From JBIIJL01 sp044233795 (lineage in GTDB: Bacteria; Pseudomonadota; Gammaproteobacteria; Legionellales; Legionellaceae): DNA of 64,000 nt. Every line of letters begins with the position of its first letter. The first letter of the stretch is position 1. The translations under genes were made by a program, and so were the position numbers. Positions 54,002 to 63,548 of the stretch are shown piece after piece. The notes beneath the pieces were generated by a model that saw only the letters and a program-made list of their open reading frames with translations, did no database searches and was not told the origin of the DNA. The stretch is from contig JBIIJL010000001.1 of NCBI GenBank assembly GCA_044233795.1, positions 1-64,000 of the forward strand. The letters run 5' to 3'.

Positions 54002-54109
54002 GAAACTCTCCTTGAAAGTGTGGACGAAGGTGCGTCCTACCTTTCGTTTATTATTGTCATTTGAGAGCCTTACGACGAAGCTCCTGGTGATCCTTTTGCA
54101 AAAGCGCAA

Positions 54110-55222
54110 TCAATACAACCAATCAAGTGGAGAAATTGCTTTTCCACGCTGTCTTATTTCGAAGTATAGACCGTTTTTCTTAAGTCCACCGCTGTGTCCA
54201 ACTGTTGCAATTTGTTCACCGGCCAAAACGACCTCGCCTTTTTGTTTAAACAGGGATTGGTTATGGGCGTAGAGTGTCATAAAACCTCTGCCATGATCTA
54301 ATATGATGAGCAGGCCGTAACCCTTAAGCCAATCGCTAAAAACCACTTTTCCAGGATAAACCGAAGCAACTTTTGCCCCTTCTTCGGCGAATATGATGAT
54401 GCCTTGGTTTATTTTTTCTATGTGGCCTTTTGCGTATTTAACGGGAGGAGAGAGTTTTCGACGCATAAACATGAACGAGCGTTGGTTTTGCAAGAGGCTT
54501 TCTTTGTTGAGTGATTGCAGGAGTTGTGAAAGGTTTGTTTTATTCTGCTGATACTCTAAGAGTGTACTATGTAGATGGTGGATGTCATGCTGTAATGTTC
54601 GCATGATATGAGCATTTTCTTGCTTTACTTTGAATAGCTGTTGTTGTTTCCCTTTCAATAGACGTTGCAATTGCTGTTGCGATTGTTGTTCTCGATAGAG
54701 ATTTTCTTGCTCGTCTGAGAGTTTGTGCTCAGTATCATGAATAGTTCCAATTATGTTCTGCCGTGACTTGATTACATATCGATGTAACGTCAATATTCTA
54801 TCGCTGGAGGTAGGGTTTGTTTGATTGAGTAACCATTGGAGTGGTTGAAATCCTGAAGCTGCGTATTGAGCGCGAAGATGATGAGCCAATAATTCCTGCT
54901 GGGCCTTCAGTAGCGCTTTGTTCTTTGAGACGTCATTTTTCAGGGTTGTTATTTTTTGCGCATTTTTCATTATACTTTGTTCAAGTTCTCGTAATTGAAA
55001 AACAATCACTCCGATTTGTTTGTCATTTGTCGCTAGGGCTTGGTTAACTTTGTCGCGTTGATGCTCTGTTTGAGAGATATTACTGCGCGCGGTATTTATC
55101 TTTATATCTAATTGTTTAAGTTTTGATTTGGCTTGGATGATGGTCTGTGTTTCAGCTACAAGCCCATGAGCGTTTATCAGTAGACTTAAAATCAGTAAAG
55201 TTTTTCTAACTAAATCAGGCAT
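54110..55222 (-). CDS. envC: EnvC-like murein hydrolase activator (degenerate LytM/M23)
   Basis: 370 residues. Signal peptide, long coiled-coil (about 28-240), and a C-terminal LytM domain (about 255-370). The zinc site is incomplete: LYAHNQ keeps one His, but the partner motif reads LYFEIRQRG, with no His where active enzymes have HxH. So it should activate amidases at the septum rather than cut peptidoglycan, as EnvC does. It overlaps gpmI by eight bases and is followed by ctpA, a common trio. Confidence 0.9.
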   Translation of the reverse strand: MPDLVRKTLLILSLLINAHGLVAETQTIIQAKSKLKQLDIKINTARSNISQTEHQRDKVNQALATNDKQIGVIVFQLRELEQSIMKNAQKITTLKNDVSKNKALLKAQQELLAHHLRAQYAASGFQPLQWLLNQTNPTSSDRILTLHRYVIKSRQNIIGTIHDTEHKLSDEQENLYREQQSQQQLQRLLKGKQQQLFKVKQENAHIMRTLQHDIHHLHSTLLEYQQNKTNLSQLLQSLNKESLLQNQRSFMFMRRKLSPPVKYAKGHIEKINQGIIIFAEEGAKVASVYPGKVVFSDWLKGYGLLIILDHGRGFMTLYAHNQSLFKQKGEVVLAGEQIATVGHSGGLKKNGLYFEIRQRGKAISPLDWLY

Positions 55223-56753
55223 GATCTTCTGCCAATAATGATGTTCCCGTCATTTCCTTTGGGCATTTGATGCCGAGTAAAGTCAGAATGGTTGGGGCAA
55301 TATCAATTAAACTCCCATGGTTTTTGGCGATGTGCCAAGATCCTCCGATGTATAGGAATGGAACGGGTTGATTGGTATGTGCGGTGTGGGCCTGGTGAGT
55401 ATTTTCATCAAACATACATTCAGCGTTACCATGGTCGGCAGTAATTAACAATTGCCCACTAACTTGCTCCAAAGTTTGGCCTATCTCGTAAAGTGCTTGG
55501 TTTAGGCATTCTATTGCAAGGACTGTGGCATTAAAATTACCGGTATGCCCGACCATATCAGCATTGGCGTAGTTACAAATGATAACGTCATATTTTTTGC
55601 TTAAAATAGCCTCGGTAAGGGTCTTGGTAAGACGACCTGCGCTCATTTCTGGTTGTAAATCGTACGTATTTACGTGTGGTGAAGGAATGAGTAACCGCTC
55701 CTCATTAGTAAAGACTTTTTCTGATCCCCCATTGAAGAAAAATGTTACGTGCGCATATTTTTCCGTTTCGGCAATACGCAATTGACGTAAGCCATTTTCT
55801 GCAAGCACTTCACCGAGCGTATGATGAAGAGTGACGGGAGGAAATGCGACTATGGTTTGAAGAAAATCTGCATATAAAGTCATGCTAACAAAACGACTAA
55901 TGGCAGGTATTTTGGTGCGATTAAAATCTATAAAATCTTTTAAAATGAGTGCTTGAGTAAGTTGTCTCGCTCTATCGGCACGAAAATTAAAAAAGAAAAT
56001 CCCATCTCCATCTTCAATTGTGCGCAGAAGGCCAATCTGGGTGGGTGGGATGAATTCGTCAGTAATGTTTTGTTGATAAAAGGCGTGAACTGCTTCTTCA
56101 GCAGTTGAGAAATTGTGTGATGACAGACCTTCTGTTAATAATTGATAGAGTGGTTCAAGACGTTGCCAACGCTTATCTCGGTCCATGGCATAATAACGTC
56201 CGGTAATCGAAGCGATGGAAGCACCAGGGAAGGCACTTAGCTTGTCCTCTAGTTGTTTGATGCTTTGTAATGCACTTTTGGGGGGGGTATCGCGACCGTC
56301 AAGAAAGAGATGGAGGCAAACATTTGAAAAATGATGTGTTTGGCACAAAGCTAAAAAAGCAAACAGGTGGTCTTCGTGACTATGAACGCCTCCTTGAGAC
56401 AGCAAGCCTAAAATATGTAGAGTTCGGTCAGAAGCGCTAAGTGCTTGGATGGTATCCATTAAGACTTGATTTTTGAAGAAGGCGCCTGTTGCAATAGCGC
56501 GATTGATCCGGGTAAAGTCTTGTGAAATAACACGTCCTGCACCGATATGCATGTGCCCAACTTCCGAGTTTCCCATTTGTCCCTCGGGAAGCCCCACCAT
56601 TTGTCCAGAAGCTTCGAGCAAGAGATGTGGGCGAGTTGTCCACCATGAATCCCATTGCGGAGTTTGGGCATGAGCAATAGCATTATGTAATGGATTGTCT
56701 CGGTATCCCCACCCATCAAGAATTACCAATACTAAAGGCAGGCCATGGGCCAT
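55215..56753 (-). CDS. gpmI: 2,3-bisphosphoglycerate-independent phosphoglycerate mutase
   Basis: 512 residues, full length. Two-metal alkaline-phosphatase-type enzyme of glycolysis. LVLVILDGWGYRDN at the start gives metal Asp, GNSEVGHMHIGAGRV near 62-76 the phospho-Ser, FLDGRDTPPKSA near 148-159 the substrate loop, and NYANADMVGHTGN and ITADHGNAECM the second metal site. Ribosome site GGAGAAATCC. First gene of gpmI-envC-ctpA. Confidence 0.96.
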   Translation of the reverse strand: MAHGLPLVLVILDGWGYRDNPLHNAIAHAQTPQWDSWWTTRPHLLLEASGQMVGLPEGQMGNSEVGHMHIGAGRVISQDFTRINRAIATGAFFKNQVLMDTIQALSASDRTLHILGLLSQGGVHSHEDHLFAFLALCQTHHFSNVCLHLFLDGRDTPPKSALQSIKQLEDKLSAFPGASIASITGRYYAMDRDKRWQRLEPLYQLLTEGLSSHNFSTAEEAVHAFYQQNITDEFIPPTQIGLLRTIEDGDGIFFFNFRADRARQLTQALILKDFIDFNRTKIPAISRFVSMTLYADFLQTIVAFPPVTLHHTLGEVLAENGLRQLRIAETEKYAHVTFFFNGGSEKVFTNEERLLIPSPHVNTYDLQPEMSAGRLTKTLTEAILSKKYDVIICNYANADMVGHTGNFNATVLAIECLNQALYEIGQTLEQVSGQLLITADHGNAECMFDENTHQAHTAHTNQPVPFLYIGGSWHIAKNHGSLIDIAPTILTLLGIKCPKEMTGTSLLAEDHA

Positions 56754-56884
56754 GGATTTCTCCAGAAAGTCTATGAGATGTAGCCGTTAATGTAAGGGTT
56801 TTAGTAAAGCATTAAACCTTAGTCTTAATCTTTTAACTGAAAGAGGTTAGACTATAGGACATTTTTATTGAAGGAAGAAGTGGC

Positions 56885-57610
56885 TTGAAGAAAAAACTAC
56901 CCCAACACATTGCAATTGTAATGGATGGCAATGGACGTTGGGCTGCGCTTAAGGACTTACCTCGAGTGGAAGGACACCGAGTTGGTGTAGAAACTGTCAA
57001 AGTTGTGGTTGAGTCTTGTTTAAAAGAACAAATAGCTGTGTTGAGTTTGTTTGCCTTTAGCAGTGAAAATTGGGCGAGGCCTGTTTCGGAAGTGGATTTT
57101 TTGATGCAGTTGTTTCTGGATGCTTTGGATCGGGATATCCAAGAATTACATCAACATGGAGTCTCTATTCGTTTTATTGGTGATAGGACCCAATTATCCA
57201 AAGCGCTATGTCAGGAAATGCGAGCGGCGGAAGAATTGACGGCAAAGAATCAAAAATTGATCCTAAATGTTGCTTTAAATTATGGTGGGAAATGGGATAT
57301 TCTCCAGGCGGCACAGTCTTTGGCTAGACGGGTTGCAAACGGGCAATTCTCTGCCGATGAAATTGATGAAACTGTTTTTGAGATGGAGTTATCCACACAT
57401 CATTTACCTGAGCCGGATCTTTACATACGCACCAGTGGGGAGCGAAGAATCAGTAATTTTTTTCTATGGCAACTCGCATACACTGAGCTTTATTTTACTG
57501 ACATTCATTGGCCAGATTTTAACGCGGATGAATTCGCTAAAGCACTGGATTATTTTAGTACCCGCAAGCGACGTTATGGTTTAACCGACGCGCAAGTTGT
57601 TCTACCTTAA
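56885..57610 (+). CDS. uppS: Undecaprenyl pyrophosphate synthase
   Basis: 241 residues. The start is TTG at 56885 (AAGGAAG upstream); the first ATG lies inside the conserved [12 protein letters not shown] and would remove part of the active site. cis-Prenyltransferase that makes the C55 lipid carrier. Conserved [11 protein letters not shown] near 58-68 and [26 protein letters not shown] (in parts) near 180-205. Heads the uppS-cdsA-rseP-bamA-skp-fabZ-lpxA cluster. Confidence 0.94.
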   Translation: MKKKLPQHIAIVMDGNGRWAALKDLPRVEGHRVGVETVKVVVESCLKEQIAVLSLFAFSSENWARPVSEVDFLMQLFLDALDRDIQELHQHGVSIRFIGDRTQLSKALCQEMRAAEELTAKNQKLILNVALNYGGKWDILQAAQSLARRVANGQFSADEIDETVFEMELSTHHLPEPDLYIRTSGERRISNFFLWQLAYTELYFTDIHWPDFNADEFAKALDYFSTRKRRYGLTDAQVVLP

Positions 57611-57622
57611 ACGAGAAACCTT

Positions 57623-58429
57623 ATGTTTTTACAAAGATTGTTGACGACAATTATACTTGTACCTTTGGTATTATTGGCTATTTATCAGGCGAACCCTTGG
57701 TTTTTATTTGGTTTGGTTTGCCTGATTGTGACCTTGGGTGGTTTGGAGTGGACACACTTAATTCCTTTACAACGCACTGCGAGCAAGCTATTTTTTGTTG
57801 CCGTTTTATTGGGTGTAACGATCCTTGCTTCAATATGGACGAAGGTTTTTTTGGCTTATGGTTTGGTTTTTTGGTTCGCAATCTTTATTGCAATACTCAC
57901 CTTTCCTCGGTCACAAACGTATTGGGGGTACCCGATTTTGGTGGGGATTGCCTCTTTTGTAGTGTTTCCTATAAGTGTGGGAAGTCTTGTCATGATTTAT
58001 CATCATAAGCAGGGTACGGATTTGATTGTTTATCTTTTATGTTTGGTTTGGGCAACGGATATTGGTGCCTATTTGATTGGGAAAATTTATGGGCGTCATA
58101 AACTCATCCCTTTGGTGAGTCCTGGAAAAACAGTTGAAGGTTCTTTGGGTGGTTTACTGCTCGTGATGGTTGTTGCGGTTATTGGTGGCTATTATTTTAA
58201 CCCAGAATCGATGGTGATGTGGTATGGCATGGCCTTAGCAACAGCATTCATTTCTATGGTGGGTGATTTGTTTATTAGTATGCTTAAACGTCGCACAAAG
58301 ATAAAAGATACTGGACATATATTTCCAGGACACGGTGGTATTCTTGATAGGCTGGACAGTGTCCTTGCAGCCTTGCCCCTTTTTTATGGCTTTCTTGTTA
58401 TATTTAGTTGTTGTGCTGATGGAGCCTGA
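57623..58429 (+). CDS. cdsA: Phosphatidate cytidylyltransferase
   Basis: 268 residues, about eight membrane helices; makes CDP-diacylglycerol for phospholipids. The family signature is complete near the C-terminus: WATDIGAYLIGKIYGRHKL, PLVSPGKTVEGSLGG, and SMLKRRTKIKDTGHIFPGHGGILDRLDS (in parts). Twelve bases after uppS. dxr, often next, is absent. Confidence 0.95.
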   Translation: MFLQRLLTTIILVPLVLLAIYQANPWFLFGLVCLIVTLGGLEWTHLIPLQRTASKLFFVAVLLGVTILASIWTKVFLAYGLVFWFAIFIAILTFPRSQTYWGYPILVGIASFVVFPISVGSLVMIYHHKQGTDLIVYLLCLVWATDIGAYLIGKIYGRHKLIPLVSPGKTVEGSLGGLLLVMVVAVIGGYYFNPESMVMWYGMALATAFISMVGDLFISMLKRRTKIKDTGHIFPGHGGILDRLDSVLAALPLFYGFLVIFSCCADGA

Positions 58430-58489
58430 TTGCTACAGAAGCTTTTCAGTTGAGCCTGATACACACGACCGACCCTTGAGAAAATACTG

Positions 58490-59842
58490 ATGTTCATGAC
58501 GGTTTTATCCTTTTTTTTTGCGATGTTGCTCCTCATCATTGTCCATGAGTTTGGTCATTTTATTGTAGCACGGTGGTGTGGGGTCAAGGTTCTTCGGTTT
58601 TCGTTTGGTTTTGGCAAGATCTTATGGTCAACTTCCGATAAATATGGGACTGAATATGCATGGTCTCTCTTTCCTATAGGTGGTTATGTAAAAATGCTTG
58701 ATGAGTCTTTGGGGCCTGTCGCAGCAGAGGATCGACATTTGGCGTTCAATAATAAACCATTATGGGCCAGGGTGGCCGTTGTGCTCGCAGGGCCTGTTTT
58801 TAATTTTCTGTTCGCTTTTTTAGTGCTGTGGTTAGTGTTAGTTGTCGGTATCAACTCCCTTGCGCCGATCATCCAAAATGTAAAGCCCGGCAGTATCGCA
58901 GCGCGCGCGCAACTTAGAGCACACGAGGAAATTATTTCGCTAGCAGGAGATCCAACCAGAAGTTGGCGAGAGGTTCAATTTGCTCTAATGCCATTGATTG
59001 GTGCGAATGATGGTGCGGTTAATATAGTTACTCGCTCGTTGACGGATGGGAGTCAAAAAAGCCATATTTTGATATTGAAAGATTTGCATTTAGCCAAAAA
59101 ACAGCCTGATGTGATAGATAGTTTGGGCATAGAGCCCTTCATCCCTGTTGTGCCACCGGTCGTGGGTGAGGTTGTGCCAGGCTCTCCTGCTGCCGTTGCA
59201 GGTTTTAGGGCCGGTGATATTGTTCACGGCATCGATGGGCGTGGGATCACGGATTGGTTGGAAGTAGTTTCTGTTATAAAGAAACATCCAAACCACGCAC
59301 TGGTATTTGAGATCATAAGGCAGGCAAAATTTTTAACCATTCATGTAAACGTTCTCGAACACACAACCCATGGTAAACAAGAGGGATTTGTTGGCATGCG
59401 TTCAAAAGCCGTTGATTGGCCTAGGGGATGGTTTCGCTATCAACGGGAAAATCCTTTAAAAGCGATAGGTGTCGCCTTTAAGCAAACCATCGGTTTGACC
59501 CACTCTACAATGATACTGATGGCTCGTTTAGTGCTGGGAAAACTACCATTAGACACTATGAGTGGTCCGATAGGGATAGCGGAGGGTGCAGGTGCCTCAG
59601 CGCGAAGTGGGCTACCCTATTATTTATCATTTTTAGGCTTAGTCAGTATTAGCCTTGGAGTATTAAATCTATTGCCGATTCCGATGCTCGATGGTGGGCA
59701 TTTACTATTTTTTCTTTTTGAAGCCATTAGGCGACGCCCATTATCAGAAGCATCGAAATCTATCGCAATAAGCTTTGGACTAATACTATTAATTACGCTG
59801 ATGTTGATTGCTTTGAGTAATGATTTAACAAGGTTGACTTGA
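58490..59842 (+). CDS. rseP: RseP site-2 intramembrane metalloprotease
   Basis: 450 residues. IVHEFGHFIVARWCGVKVLRF gives the zinc HExxH (residues 19-23), and LGVLNLLPIPMLDGGHLLFF near 395-414 the third ligand Asp. Two periplasmic PDZ domains (about 120-200 and 215-290, with VVPGSPAAVAGFRAGDIVHG). It completes regulated proteolysis of anti-sigma-E and related proteins. The ATG two codons later (58496) is also possible. The long PDZ region fits gammaproteobacterial RseP. Confidence 0.95.
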   Translation: MFMTVLSFFFAMLLLIIVHEFGHFIVARWCGVKVLRFSFGFGKILWSTSDKYGTEYAWSLFPIGGYVKMLDESLGPVAAEDRHLAFNNKPLWARVAVVLAGPVFNFLFAFLVLWLVLVVGINSLAPIIQNVKPGSIAARAQLRAHEEIISLAGDPTRSWREVQFALMPLIGANDGAVNIVTRSLTDGSQKSHILILKDLHLAKKQPDVIDSLGIEPFIPVVPPVVGEVVPGSPAAVAGFRAGDIVHGIDGRGITDWLEVVSVIKKHPNHALVFEIIRQAKFLTIHVNVLEHTTHGKQEGFVGMRSKAVDWPRGWFRYQRENPLKAIGVAFKQTIGLTHSTMILMARLVLGKLPLDTMSGPIGIAEGAGASARSGLPYYLSFLGLVSISLGVLNLLPIPMLDGGHLLFFLFEAIRRRPLSEASKSIAISFGLILLITLMLIALSNDLTRLT

Positions 59843-60027
59843 TATACTTGGCCCAAAATTGACAGTTGTATTCTACTGGTTATAAAGATGATCAGTTGAC
59901 AGCTGCTGTTACTTCCTATAAAAGGTGGGTTCGGTTGGCCCGTGCCCTAAAAATAACGTCTTTTTGAAGCTTGATAGAGTGACTCATCGAAGATAGAGTG
60001 CTCGTAGTGCTGGATGTAATAAGAATA

Positions 60028-62343
60028 ATGAAGAAAAAAACAAATAAGCGGATTTTATTGGTAGCGTGTTGTTCTCTTGCTATTGCATGCTCTGCAGTTG
60101 TAAATGCTGGAGATAATTTTGTCGTCAAAGACATCAAAATAACGGGACTTCAGCGCGTGAGTCGGGGTACAGTTTTAAACTATTTACCCGTTGAAGTGGG
60201 TGAGGAAGTTGGGGCGTCAACAACACCACAAATCATTCGCGCGCTCTACGAAACAGGTTTTTTTCAATCAGTTGTTCTTGAGCGGCAGGGCAATACGCTG
60301 ATTGTAAATGTAGTGGAACGGGCCACTATTGGCTCAATTTCAATTGTTGGCAATAAGGAAGTCCCAAGCGACAAGTTGAAAGAAATTCTTAAAGAATTCG
60401 ATTTGGTGAAAGGCAGAGTTTTTCAACGCTCAGCGCTTGAGCGTCTTGAAAAAGAACTGAAACAGGCATACAACGCTCGAGGGAAGTATAATGCGCGGAT
60501 TGAAACCAAGGTTACTTCCTTAACGGACAATCGCGTAGCAATTCTTATTACAGTTTCTGAGGGCCGGGTATCACGTATTAAAGAAATTAAGATTATTGGT
60601 AACCATGATTTCGATGAGCATGAGTTGTTGTCAACACTCGACCTAGCGCCCAGTGGTCTTTTCACATACTTTACCAAAAAAGATCAGTATTCAAAAACGG
60701 CAATGGATGCGTCTTTGGAATCCTTGCGGTCATATTATCTCGATAGGGGATATTTGAAATTTAGAATCATTTCCTCGCAAGTCTTACTTGCTCCTGATAA
60801 AAAAGACGTCTTTATCAATATCCACATCAAAGAAGGGCCTCAGTATCATTTTTCTGGATTTACTGTAGTTGGCAAAACCATTGTGCCTAAATCAAAAATA
60901 GAGGCATTGGTGCAGGTAGCTCAGGGCGGCGTATTTTCACGTAAAAAGGTCACTGATAGTATCTCTGCTATTGGATTGGCGTTGGGTGATGTGGGCTTTG
61001 GGTTTCCTGCCATTAATGCTGAACCACGCGTCGATGAAAAAAACAAGACAGTCTTCATTACGTTTATCGTTGATCCTGGTCGTCATGTATATGTTCGGCG
61101 GATTAATTTTCATGGAAATACTAAGACAGGAGACTATGTTCTTAGAAATATTATTCGACAAGATGAAGGCGCGTTGTTGTCGTTACACAATATCAAAGAA
61201 TCAGAGCGGCAGTTGCGTCTGCTGAGTTACTTGAAGAATATCGACATTAAAACTAATCCCGTGGCTGGAGCAAACAACCAAGTTGATTTGGATGTAACTG
61301 TTGAAGAAACGCCTTCTGCCGAAGCAAGCGCATCTTTAGGTTATGGAACGACAGGTCCGACCGTGAACGCGGCTTTTAATCAATATAACTTTATGGGTAC
61401 TGGTCGGACGGTTGGTTTAGCGTTCAACGCGAGTTATTGGGGGCAAGACTATACGTTTAATTATTACAATCCATTTTATACAAATACCGGCGTTGGACGT
61501 GGGCTCGATATATATTTCCAAACCGTTGATCCGAGAAAACTTGACGTGAGTACTTATAGCTCCGACAGATTTGGTGGCGATGTAAAATATACTGTACTGT
61601 TAAGTGAGAAAAGCAGCGCTCAATTGGGATACGGCTATCAAGGTACCTGGATCAAATCGGTTGGTACCGTGCAACAAATTCAGAATTTTGTTAACTTGTA
61701 TGGCCGAGATTTTGGTCAAGCACGCTTGACCGGAGGGTGGAACCGCAATAGCTATGACCAAATGCCCTATCCGACAAGCGGTGTTAATCAACAAGCCAGT
61801 GTTCTCTTCGCACTACCGGCGCGTTCAGGTTCATTTAATTATTACAAGACAGGTTATCAAGCACGCCTTTACTACCCAGTAACACGCGGAATTATTTTTT
61901 CTCTTCTAGGTAACGTAGGGTTTGGAAATACGTTTGATAATAAAGGGTTGCCGTTTTATGAAAACTACTTTGCGGGTGGTATTGCACAACCCGGTCAAGT
62001 AAGAGGTTACGATAGTTTCTCGTTAGGCCCACAGGATAGCAATGGCAATTCGATTGGTGCAAATCTACTGGCTAACGGTAGTGCATCGCTCATTCTGCCC
62101 TACCCACTTAGTCGCGAGAATGTACGTACCTCCTTGTTTGCCGACGCTGGTAACGTGTTTGTACGTGGAACACCATCTGCGTTAAGTGGAGTAGGGGAGG
62201 GGCCATTAAGATACTCAGCAGGTGTCTCAGTTGAATGGCGCTCACCTTTTGGTCCTTTAGCGTTTAGCATTGGCAAGGCGTTAAATCCTCAACCAACTGA
62301 CAGGCTGCAGTATTTCCAATTTACCTTGTCTTCAAGTTTTTAG
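60028..62343 (+). CDS. bamA: Outer-membrane assembly factor BamA
   Basis: 771 residues from the ATG at 60028; the frame opens at 59998 but a signal peptide (MKKKTNKRILLVACCSLAIA) begins here. Five POTRA domains (about 30-425) starting FVVKDIKITGLQRVSRGTVL, then a 16-strand barrel ending FQFTLSSSF, with a C-terminal Phe as recognition signal. The lid-loop motif VRGYDSFSLGP (the conserved VRGF/Y) is near 650. Inserts outer-membrane proteins, possibly including Dot/Icm parts. Confidence 0.96.
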   Translation: MKKKTNKRILLVACCSLAIACSAVVNAGDNFVVKDIKITGLQRVSRGTVLNYLPVEVGEEVGASTTPQIIRALYETGFFQSVVLERQGNTLIVNVVERATIGSISIVGNKEVPSDKLKEILKEFDLVKGRVFQRSALERLEKELKQAYNARGKYNARIETKVTSLTDNRVAILITVSEGRVSRIKEIKIIGNHDFDEHELLSTLDLAPSGLFTYFTKKDQYSKTAMDASLESLRSYYLDRGYLKFRIISSQVLLAPDKKDVFINIHIKEGPQYHFSGFTVVGKTIVPKSKIEALVQVAQGGVFSRKKVTDSISAIGLALGDVGFGFPAINAEPRVDEKNKTVFITFIVDPGRHVYVRRINFHGNTKTGDYVLRNIIRQDEGALLSLHNIKESERQLRLLSYLKNIDIKTNPVAGANNQVDLDVTVEETPSAEASASLGYGTTGPTVNAAFNQYNFMGTGRTVGLAFNASYWGQDYTFNYYNPFYTNTGVGRGLDIYFQTVDPRKLDVSTYSSDRFGGDVKYTVLLSEKSSAQLGYGYQGTWIKSVGTVQQIQNFVNLYGRDFGQARLTGGWNRNSYDQMPYPTSGVNQQASVLFALPARSGSFNYYKTGYQARLYYPVTRGIIFSLLGNVGFGNTFDNKGLPFYENYFAGGIAQPGQVRGYDSFSLGPQDSNGNSIGANLLANGSASLILPYPLSRENVRTSLFADAGNVFVRGTPSALSGVGEGPLRYSAGVSVEWRSPFGPLAFSIGKALNPQPTDRLQYFQFTLSSSF

Positions 62344-62466
62344 ACATGAGATCATCGCAACCTCAGATGAATTGTGCTAGGATTTGTTCCCAGTCGAAAT
62401 GATGTTGTTCTGATCAAAGCAAATAGAGACAGTTTTATAAGTGGTTTTTAATTTGGAGTGAAATAA

Positions 62467-62970
62467 ATGAAGCGATTAAGTGGTGTGGTTTTGCTGTTCA
62501 TTTTCTTTTTAGGTAGCATTAATGGATATGCAGCTGATGGTACAAAAATTGGTGTTGTCGATTTGCAAAAAATCATGCAAACCGCTACACAAATGAAGGC
62601 TATTCAGGAAAAGTTAGAGAAAGAATTCAAGCCACGACGTGATAAATTAGTTCAGATGGAAGAAGGTTTGAAGAAAGACATGGAGCAATTCAAACGTGAT
62701 GCTGCTGTGTTGAGTCAAGCTAAAAAGAAAGATCTGGAAAAGAAGATTGTTGCCACACAACAACAGTTTGAGCGAGAAGGTCAACAGTATCAACAAGAGC
62801 TGAGTACTGCACATAACGAAGCGATGGAAGAATTTTATAGCAAAATCCGTGCAGCGATTGCAAAGGTTGCTGAAAGTGAAAAATTTGATATCGTTTTACA
62901 AAAAGATGCAGCACCTTACAGTTCAGATAAGTTTGACGTTACACTGAAGGTTATGCAACAAATCAACTGA
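62467..62970 (+). CDS. skp: Periplasmic chaperone Skp (OmpH)
   Basis: 167 residues: signal peptide (about 1-22), IGVVDLQKIMQTATQMKAIQ, a long helical arm rich in Lys, Glu and Gln, and the closing strand region FDIVLQKDAAPYSSDKFDVT. Carries unfolded outer-membrane proteins to BamA, encoded just upstream. A hairpin terminator follows. lpxD, the usual next gene, is missing. Confidence 0.93.
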   Translation: MKRLSGVVLLFIFFLGSINGYAADGTKIGVVDLQKIMQTATQMKAIQEKLEKEFKPRRDKLVQMEEGLKKDMEQFKRDAAVLSQAKKKDLEKKIVATQQQFEREGQQYQQELSTAHNEAMEEFYSKIRAAIAKVAESEKFDIVLQKDAAPYSSDKFDVTLKVMQQIN

Positions 62971-62984
62971 TGAGCGGCTTCTGA

Positions 62985-63016
62985 AGACCTCATTCTTTAT
63001 AGGGTGGGGTTTCTTT
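62985..63016 (+). terminator. Probable terminator after skp
   Basis: AGACCTCATTC (62985-62995), loop TTTATA, GGGTGGGGTTT (63002-63012): an 11-pair stem with four G-U pairs, ending in a T-rich CTTT. It would separate skp from fabZ-lpxA. Confidence 0.5.
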
Positions 63017-63089
63017 GGATAAATTTTAGAATGTTATCGACACCTCGACTTTGACCTATCTTAACGAATCATAGAATAAGAGATACCTT

Positions 63090-63548
63090 ATGAGTAGTTC
63101 CGTAGATATTGCTAAAATTCTAAATCTGCTACCCCATCGATATCCGTTCGCTTTGGTTGATAGAGTATTAGAATACACACCATTTGATCGGTTGGTGGCT
63201 ATTAAGAATGTTACGATAAATGAACCCTTTTTTATGGGGCATTTTCCTGGCAACCCCATCATGCCAGGTGTTTTGATGCTGGAAGCCTTGGCGCAGGCAA
63301 GCGGGATCTTGTCAACATTATCACGACAAGCAAAAGAAGGGCATGAATTTATGTATTTTTTTGCAGGCGTTGATAATGCTAAATTTAAACAAGTGGTGAC
63401 ACCTGGTGACCAATTAAAACTGGAAGTTAAATTGATAGGACAAAAAAGAGATTTTTGGCGCTTGCATTGCATAGCTTATGTTGATGATAAAATTGCCTGC
63501 TCTGCCGATTTAATGAGTGCAGCGAAGGAAGTAAAAAGTGATAGATGA
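63090..63548 (+). CDS. fabZ: 3-hydroxyacyl-ACP dehydratase FabZ
   Basis: 152 residues. [19 protein letters not shown] at the start, and the hot-dog active site [20 protein letters not shown] near 50-69, with catalytic His and Glu. Dehydrates 3-hydroxyacyl-ACP in fatty acid elongation and competes with lipid A synthesis for the same substrate. It overlaps lpxA by 11 bases. Confidence 0.95.
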   Translation: MSSSVDIAKILNLLPHRYPFALVDRVLEYTPFDRLVAIKNVTINEPFFMGHFPGNPIMPGVLMLEALAQASGILSTLSRQAKEGHEFMYFFAGVDNAKFKQVVTPGDQLKLEVKLIGQKRDFWRLHCIAYVDDKIACSADLMSAAKEVKSDR

